Source: Chloroflexota bacterium (GTDB lineage Bacteria; Chloroflexota; Limnocylindria; Limnocylindrales; CSP1-4). From it: DNA of 10,627 bases. Below are positions 6,538-10,627 of this stretch, in pieces (position 1 is the stretch's first letter; every line of letters starts with the position of its first letter). The position numbers were made by a program, and so were the translations under genes. The stretch lies in the NCBI GenBank assembly GCA_016875645.1, contig VGPE01000078.1, forward strand, positions 1 to 10,627. The letters are read 5' to 3'. The notes beneath the pieces are model-generated. The model saw only the letters and a list, made by a program, of their open reading frames with translations. It did not search any database and was not told where the DNA came from.

Positions 6538-7449
6538 TCACGAGGTGGCCGCTCGAAGCTCGATCGGGGCGACGTCGGCGAACCTGCTGCCGAACAGTCT
6601 GGACGCAAGTTCGCGAAACTGCCCAACGTCGCCGGTCGTGAGCTGGACGTGCACCGCCGAGAGATGCTGCTCGTCAGGCCGTTCGTGCCCGGCGTCGGCG
6701 GCCGTGCCGCGCGTCGTCCCGGGCGACTCGAGCCCGTTCACCGATAACAGCTCAGCCAGCGCCGACGCCGTGGCCGACGCTGAATCCACGATCGCCACGC
6801 GCTCGCCGGCCACGGCCTGGATCAAGGGCCGCAACAGCGGGTAGTGGGTGCAGCCGAGCAGCAACGTGTCGATGCGCGCCGATGCCGGGAGTGGGAAGAC
6901 GAATTCGCCGGCGCCGTCCCGCGTGCCCAGCAGTGGCGCCAGCGCGTCGCGCACCGCGTCTTCGGCTGCATCGCCGGTCAGTTGGCCGGCTTCAACGAGC
7001 GGCACCAGGCCGGGCGTGGCGTGCTCGTAGACCTCGACCGCGGGGTTCTCGTCCTTGATCGCCTCGAAGTACGCGTGCGAACGCACCGTTGCCGGCGTCG
7101 CGATCACGCCCACGCGACGGGTCCGCGTGGCGAGCGCGGCTGCCGAGGCTCCGGACCGGATGACGCCGAGGATGGGCAGGCCGTAGCGGCGGCGCAATTC
7201 GGAGAGCGCGACGGCCGTCGAGGTGTTGCAGGCCACCACGATCGCCTTCACGTCGAGGTCGACGAGCGCGTCGAGCGACTGGCGGCTGAATGTCGCGACG
7301 TCGTGGTCGCTGCGCGTGCCATACGGGGCGCGTGCGTTGTCGCCCAGGTAGACCGTCGACTCGCTCGGCGACCGGCGGAGGATCTCCCGCAGGACAGTGA
7401 GGCCCCCGACACCCGAATCGAAGATGCCGATCGGTCGGGGGTCCGCCAC
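6538..7449 (-). CDS. murI: Glutamate racemase
   Basis: Converts L-glutamate to D-glutamate for peptidoglycan synthesis, without a cofactor. IGIFDSGVGGLTVL (7-20) carries the proton-handling Asp11. VVACNTSTA holds the first catalytic cysteine (C74), and LLGCTHYPLL the second (C200). LGDNARAPYGTRS (35-47) is the family's substrate-loop motif. The protein is 303 aa against a usual 255-290; the extra residues lie in a segment before the second Cys (about 175-190) and in a diverged C-terminal tail. The frame is open far upstream, but that part runs antiphase over the ATPase gene. GTG at 7449 is chosen because it lies six codons before the first conserved strand and 26 nt after the stop of the preceding gene. 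Close spacing suggests transcription with the REC-ATPase gene upstream and the zincin gene downstream. Confidence 0.92.
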   Translation of the reverse strand: MADPRPIGIFDSGVGGLTVLREILRRSPSESTVYLGDNARAPYGTRSDHDVATFSRQSLDALVDLDVKAIVVACNTSTAVALSELRRRYGLPILGVIRSGASAAALATRTRRVGVIATPATVRSHAYFEAIKDENPAVEVYEHATPGLVPLVEAGQLTGDAAEDAVRDALAPLLGTRDGAGEFVFPLPASARIDTLLLGCTHYPLLRPLIQAVAGERVAIVDSASATASALAELLSVNGLESPGTTRGTAADAGHERPDEQHLSAVHVQLTTGDVGQFRELASRLFGSRFADVAPIELRAATS

Positions 7450-7475
7450 GCGCTCCGAGGCCCCCCGCCCGGGTT

Positions 7476-7994
7476 CTACCCGCGACCTGCGCGTGCCGGC
7501 TCCAGGCCCAGCACCTGGCCGACGACGCGAGTGACGTCGAGGCTGATGGCCGCATTCGGGTTGGCGAGCACGAACGGCACGCCCTCGTTGTTGCTCTGGA
7601 TCACGAGCATGCCGTCGGACACAACCGAGTGGTCGGGCGGCCGTCCGATCGTGCGGCGGACATCGTCGATCGTCATTCCGCCGGCGCTGTCGGCGCGATT
7701 CAGGAGGTACTCGACCTTCTCGACCCGATAGCCGATCTGGCGGAAGGTCTCGGCGACGGCGGCCGTGTTGCGCAGCGTCGTGCTGTCGTATGTCACGATC
7801 TCGACGATCCGGTCGGCCTCGTCGAGGAACTCCAGGGTCTGCTCGGTCAGCGCCGAGGGAAGGTCGATCACGATGACCTTGTAGACCCGGCGCAGGAGCG
7901 AGAGCGCCTTCTGGATGTCGCGCGTGGTCACCATCTCGTGCTGCTCCACGCGCGGCGGGGCAAGCAGGATGCCACGCCCGACGGGTCGCGCCAC
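7476..7994 (-). pseudogene. C-terminal part of frameshifted CpaE/MinD-like ATPase
   Basis: The downstream frame of the REC-MinD ATPase, separated from its N-terminal part by a one-base lesion near 7971-7975. True homology begins at ILLAPPRVEQHEMVTTRD, just after the expected DPSGV of the upstream frame; the GTG at 7994 and the residues before ILLAPP are frame artefacts. It holds the Walker B-like strand VYKVIVIDLPSALTEQTLEFLDEAD, where MinD/CpaE proteins place their catalytic Asp, then the segment IVTYDSTTLRNT, then YLLNRADSAGG, then the conserved C-terminal region PFVLANPNAAISLDVTRVVGQVLG. About 164 codons are fully open and look under normal constraint, so the lesion is either very recent or a sequencing or assembly error. 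If repaired, this joins the upstream part into one protein of about 383 aa. The stop lies 26 nt before murI. Confidence 0.75.
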
Positions 7995-8626
7995 AGCACG
8001 TCACGCAGGTCCTGCTCCTGGATGCGGTCCGTGGGCAGGTCGAGGATTGACGGTGCGTCGACGGCCACCTTGAGCAGCGCACGCAGGTCGCCGAACTGGA
8101 GACTGCCGTCGATCAGCACGGTCCGCTGGCCGATGTGGCTGGCCGCAACTGCGAAATTGAACGCGATCGTGGTCTTGCCCACGCCACCCTTGGGAGCAAA
8201 GACCGCCACGATCCTGCCGGTTCGCTCGGAGTCGCTCTGGTGGAACTCACCGTTGACCGCGCTGACCTTGCTGTTGAGGTCGAAGCCGGAGAACGGCATC
8301 GACAGCACGCCGTGGATTCCGCGACCGGGCGAGGGTTCGATGGGATTCTGGGGCACGGTCAGCACCACGACCGGCACGACGTGGTCAAGGCGGCGCAGCT
8401 GGTCCACCAGCGCCATGCCCTTGAGGCGACCCTGAAGGAGCGAGTCGACCAGGACGACGTCCGGGCGCAGCTGCTCCACCTGGCGCACCGCCTTGGTGCC
8501 GTCGGTGACGACGTCAAGCAGCTTGATCGAGCTCTGCCCGCTCAGCAGGTTGCGGATGTACTGCGCGACCTGGGGAACGTCTTCGACGAGCAGCAGCCGA
8601 ATCTCGTCGGCTGTTCCGTTGGCCAT
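7928..8626 (-). pseudogene. N-terminal part of frameshifted CpaE/MinD-like ATPase: receiver domain plus Walker A
   Basis: Two domains are visible. Residues ~9-125 form a response-regulator receiver domain: acidic pair E15/D16, probable phospho-acceptor D61 in VVLVDSLLQG, and T90 in VVVLT. The usual conserved Lys is not clear. Residues from ~137 form a ParA/MinD-type ATPase with the deviant Walker A KGGVGKTT (146-153) and a second motif VLIDGSLQFGDLRALL with D173. This layout is that of CpaE, which in Tad/Flp pilus systems places the secretion machine; no other tad gene is in the window, so a pilus role is inference. Family-like sequence runs to DPSGV (about residue 218), after which the frame goes into ASCLPRRAW and stops about 14 residues later. 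ATG at 8626 starts the receiver domain with normal spacing. The methyltransferase gene ends 50 nt upstream. Confidence 0.8.
7971..7975 (-). other. Frameshift site in the CpaE-like gene (one base missing)
   Basis: The minus strand reads ..ggc gtg gc atc ctg..: between the Val codon (7975-7973) and the Ile codon (7970-7968) only two bases remain. Adding one G (gtg ggc atc) restores DPSGV-G-ILLAPP, the order expected in this family. Loss of one G from a GGG run explains it simply. No slippery heptamer of the X-XXY-YYZ kind lies here, so programmed frameshifting is not supported by sequence. Confidence 0.75.
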
Positions 8627-8633
8627 GGACCGT

Positions 8634-8639
8634 ACGATA
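8634..8639 (-). promoter_or_regulatory. Weak candidate -10 element for the CpaE-like gene
   Basis: TATCGT on the minus strand ends 7 nt before the ATG at 8626, so a transcript from it would start at or next to the start codon (leaderless). It matches the -10 consensus at four of six positions, and no clear -35 box is present. No Shine-Dalgarno sequence is seen ahead of this ATG, which fits the idea. Confidence 0.22.
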
Positions 8640-8676
8640 CCAAGCAGTCGCGGGTGCGCTGACCGGCCCGGAAGTC

Positions 8677-9561
8677 CTAACGCCGAACGTGACCCGCGGC
8701 ATCGAGATTTGAGCGCCGCGCGCGGGCACGCGCTGCCCCGATGGCCGCTTCACCGGGCGACGCGAGCACGATTGCCCGGTCCGCACCGGGTTCGTAGGGT
8801 CGCAGGTCATAGTCCCCCGCCAGGGTCTCGACGCGCATTCCGGCGGCCTTGGCAAGAGCGACCAGTTCCTCCGGGCCGACCAGCTGCAGGCGGTCGCGGC
8901 GAACCCAGCGCCGGACCGGGCCTCCCTGGTGCGACTCCTCGTAGATCGCGGTCAACTCGATGCCTCCGCCCGAGTGGTGGCGAGCTGCGGCGGTCTTGGT
9001 GACCAGCGGGCCACCGTCCCGCGCCGCGCGGACGTACTCCACGCTGAGCCGCCCGTCGTAGCGGGAGAGCTGGTCGGCGTCTGGAAGCCACACATCAACG
9101 ACCGCGAGGCCGTCGGGTGCAAGGTGCCGGGCGAGCGTCCCGAATGCGCGCGCCTGGGCGCTCCGGTCGCCCAGCACCAGCAGCGAGTTCAGGGCGATGA
9201 AGGCGAGCCGGAACGTCCCAGCTTCGGCCAGCCGCACGTCAAGCGCGTCGGCCTCCACCAGGCGCAGCCGTCGCGCGACTGCGCGACCGGCCGCGAGCGC
9301 CCGCGCCTTCGCGCGGCGGAGCATGGCGGGATCGCGATCGACCGCGACGACTTCGAAACCGGCCTCCGCAAGCGGGACCGCGATCCTTCCGCTGCCCACT
9401 GCCAGCTCCAGGATCGGATCGCCGGTCCTGCCCGCGAGCGCAAGGAACAGCTCGACATCGCCCGGGTTGTCCTCCAGATCCAGGTCGTACAGCCGGGCCA
9501 GCGCGTCGGGCTCGGATTCCGGGCCCTTCTCCGCGCCGCTCCCTTCGCTTGCGCCCGTCAT
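8677..9561 (-). CDS. Class I SAM-dependent methyltransferase
   Basis: Predicted to transfer a methyl group from S-adenosylmethionine to an unidentified, probably small-molecule, acceptor. Motif I is ILELAVGSGRIAVPLAEAG (50-68), with the E-x-x-x-G-x-G pattern; D75 in VVAVDRDPAML is the acidic residue that binds the SAM ribose. LRLVEADALDVRL is motif-II-like, and FRLAFIALNSLLVLGD follows as the post-II strand region. YDLDLEDNPGDVELFLALA (25-43) is a conserved lead-in seen in a subgroup of methyltransferases of this type. The length is 294 aa. The start is ATG at 9561, inside an ATGA overlap with the stop of the arginase-family gene; a longer open frame upstream only shadows that gene. The first ~20 residues are Gly/Ser/Glu-rich and look disordered. 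The overlap suggests translational coupling and a shared pathway with the hydrolase, but the substrate remains open. Confidence 0.85.
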   Translation of the reverse strand: MTGASEGSGAEKGPESEPDALARLYDLDLEDNPGDVELFLALAGRTGDPILELAVGSGRIAVPLAEAGFEVVAVDRDPAMLRRAKARALAAGRAVARRLRLVEADALDVRLAEAGTFRLAFIALNSLLVLGDRSAQARAFGTLARHLAPDGLAVVDVWLPDADQLSRYDGRLSVEYVRAARDGGPLVTKTAAARHHSGGGIELTAIYEESHQGGPVRRWVRRDRLQLVGPEELVALAKAAGMRVETLAGDYDLRPYEPGADRAIVLASPGEAAIGAARARARRSNLDAAGHVRR

Positions 9562-10627
9562 TCGCCCGCCACCGGCATTCGGACGTTCCCTCCGGCCGCC
9601 TTCTTGACCGCCAGCGCACTCAGAGCCTCCAGGACGGCGCGGTTCGCCACCATCGCGGTGGTCTCGGCGTGGTCGTAGGGCGGACTGACCTCCACCACGT
9701 CCATGCCGGCGAGTTCGACACGCCCGACGATCTGGCGGATCCCGCGGAGGACCTCTCGGGTCAGCATGCCGCCGGGTTCCGGCGTGCCCGTCCCGGGCGC
9801 AGAGCCCGGATCGATGACGTCGATGTCGAGCGACAGGTAGATGCAGTCGGGGCCGTCGAGTGCCTCCCCGATCGCATCGGCGATCACGGCCTCGGCTCCA
9901 CGCTCTTCGATCTCGGCCATGAGGTGCCAGCGCATCTCGTGCTCGCGCATCCACTCGAAGACCTCGCGCGGCGGCCAGTAGCCACGCAGGCCGATCTGCA
10001 CGAAGTTGCGGCCGCGAATCGCACCTGACTCGATGAGGCGACGCATCGGAGTGCCGTGGCCCGCAAGGACGCCCCAATCATCGTTGGCTGCATCGGCGTG
10101 GGCATCGAAGTGGACGATCCCGACCCGGCGCGGCGCGCGAACCTCGGCAACGGCGGTCGCCGACGGCCAGGTGATCGAATGGTCGCCTCCCAGCACGATC
10201 GGGATCGCGCCCGTCCGGGCGACCTCGAGGACCTTGCGGTGGATCATCGCATGGCCGCGCTCGAGCCAGGCCGGGACGATGTTGGCGTCGCCTGCGTCCA
10301 CCACCGTCAGCACGTCCAGTGGCTCCACGCCGAGTTGCAGCGAGTGCAGCGAGCCCGTCGCATAGTTCGCTTCGCGGATCGCCCGCGGCCCGAACCGCGC
10401 GCCCGGGCGGTGGCTCACGCCATCGTCGAACGGGGCACCCAGGATCGCGACATCCGCGCCACGCCTGGTGATCTCCGCGGGATCGGTCACCCACGGCAGC
10501 CGCTGGAACGAGACCTGGCCGACGTACATCGGCAGGTCGAACTGGTCGAAGACAGGGAACTCGCGGTCCCAGCCATTGCGGGCCGCGAAGCCGGTGTCGG
10601 CTCGTGGACGCTCATCAGCTCCGTCCA
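9558..10627 (-). CDS. Agmatinase/arginase-family ureohydrolase, 5' end probably beyond the window
   Basis: Mn-dependent hydrolase of the arginase/agmatinase family, which cleaves guanidino compounds to an amine plus urea. Counting from the ATG at 10529, the metal-binding motifs are GGDHS (114-118), FDAHAD (141-146) and SLDIDVIDP (233-241), all intact. RPGARFGPRAIREA (41-54) and GHGTPMRRLIESG match agmatinase more closely than arginase. The active substrate (agmatine, guanidinobutyrate or other) is not provable here, so no gene symbol is given. ATG at 10529 lacks a ribosome binding site, and the frame stays open to the window edge with G/C-ending codons and a protein-like sequence (for example VFDQFDLP just before the Met), so translation probably starts past 10627. 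It heads the visible leftward block and overlaps the methyltransferase start by ATGA. Confidence 0.87.
   Translation of the reverse strand, partial: DGADERPRADTGFAARNGWDREFPVFDQFDLPMYVGQVSFQRLPWVTDPAEITRRGADVAILGAPFDDGVSHRPGARFGPRAIREANYATGSLHSLQLGVEPLDVLTVVDAGDANIVPAWLERGHAMIHRKVLEVARTGAIPIVLGGDHSITWPSATAVAEVRAPRRVGIVHFDAHADAANDDWGVLAGHGTPMRRLIESGAIRGRNFVQIGLRGYWPPREVFEWMREHEMRWHLMAEIEERGAEAVIADAIGEALDGPDCIYLSLDIDVIDPGSAPGTGTPEPGGMLTREVLRGIRQIVGRVELAGMDVVEVSPPYDHAETTAMVANRAVLEALSALAVKKAAGGNVRMPVAGE

Noticed and set aside
6844..7731. 295-codon plus-strand frame opposite murI and the ATPase tail
   Set aside because: Antisense shadow. MurI has both catalytic Cys motifs on the minus strand.
7960..7990. 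Programmed ribosomal frameshift in the CpaE-like gene
   Set aside because: A -1 slip after the Val codon would restore the frame, but there is no slippery heptamer or evident downstream pseudoknot; a lost G is simpler.
7450..8082. N-terminal extension of the murI frame
   Set aside because: The ~210 codons before GTG 7449 lie in a different phase over the ATPase gene and are Arg/Pro-rich with no homology to MurI.
8649..8698. CGCGGGT/ACCCGCG inverted repeat around the methyltransferase stop as a terminator
   Set aside because: The stem is 7 bp but the loop is 36 nt and no T-run follows; chance pairing is likely at this GC content.
9562..10077. N-terminal extension of the methyltransferase frame
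   Set aside because: It overlays the conserved arginase-family coding region in another phase. ATG 9561 in the ATGA overlap precedes the true domain.

Overview
The window comes from a very GC-rich bacterial genome with strongly G/C-ending codons; GTG and TTG starts are used beside ATG. The gene set is a DEDDh exonuclease with a TPR-like tail, a REC-MinD (CpaE-type) ATPase, an F420-associated zincin-like protein and an arginase-family enzyme followed by a small-molecule-type methyltransferase. I infer a Chloroflexota (Limnocylindria-like) or actinobacterial lineage, but no rRNA or marker gene in the window settles this.

Left part (1-3076): a plus-strand YprB-like exonuclease meets a minus-strand PfkB-family sugar/nucleoside kinase tail to tail with a 48-bp coding overlap. 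The kinase diverges from a small, very acidic protein of unknown function on the plus strand. About 70 bp separate the two starts, and an AGTATA/TATACT block there could serve both directions. After the acidic gene comes a 295-bp convergent intergenic region built of repeats: two perfect 38-bp copies 101 bp apart, each able to fold into two competing hairpins, with a 14-bp tandem array between them.

Right part (3077-10627): seven genes all read leftward. In transcription order they are an agmatinase/arginase-family hydrolase (start probably beyond the right edge), a class I SAM methyltransferase (ATGA overlap), a receiver-domain plus MinD/ParA ATPase broken by a one-base frameshift, glutamate racemase (murI), a membrane-anchored HExxH zincin of the F420-associated family, a D-2-hydroxyacid dehydrogenase (ATGA overlap) and a YchF-like NTPase. 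The short gaps suggest two or three operons.

Functionally this is mainly metabolic and housekeeping content, with no mobile element, CRISPR array, RNA gene or defence island visible. The points most worth a second look are the YchF homologue with degenerate P-loop and DxxG motifs, the single-base lesion in the CpaE-like gene, the intergenic repeat unit, and the conserved-looking acidic orphan protein.
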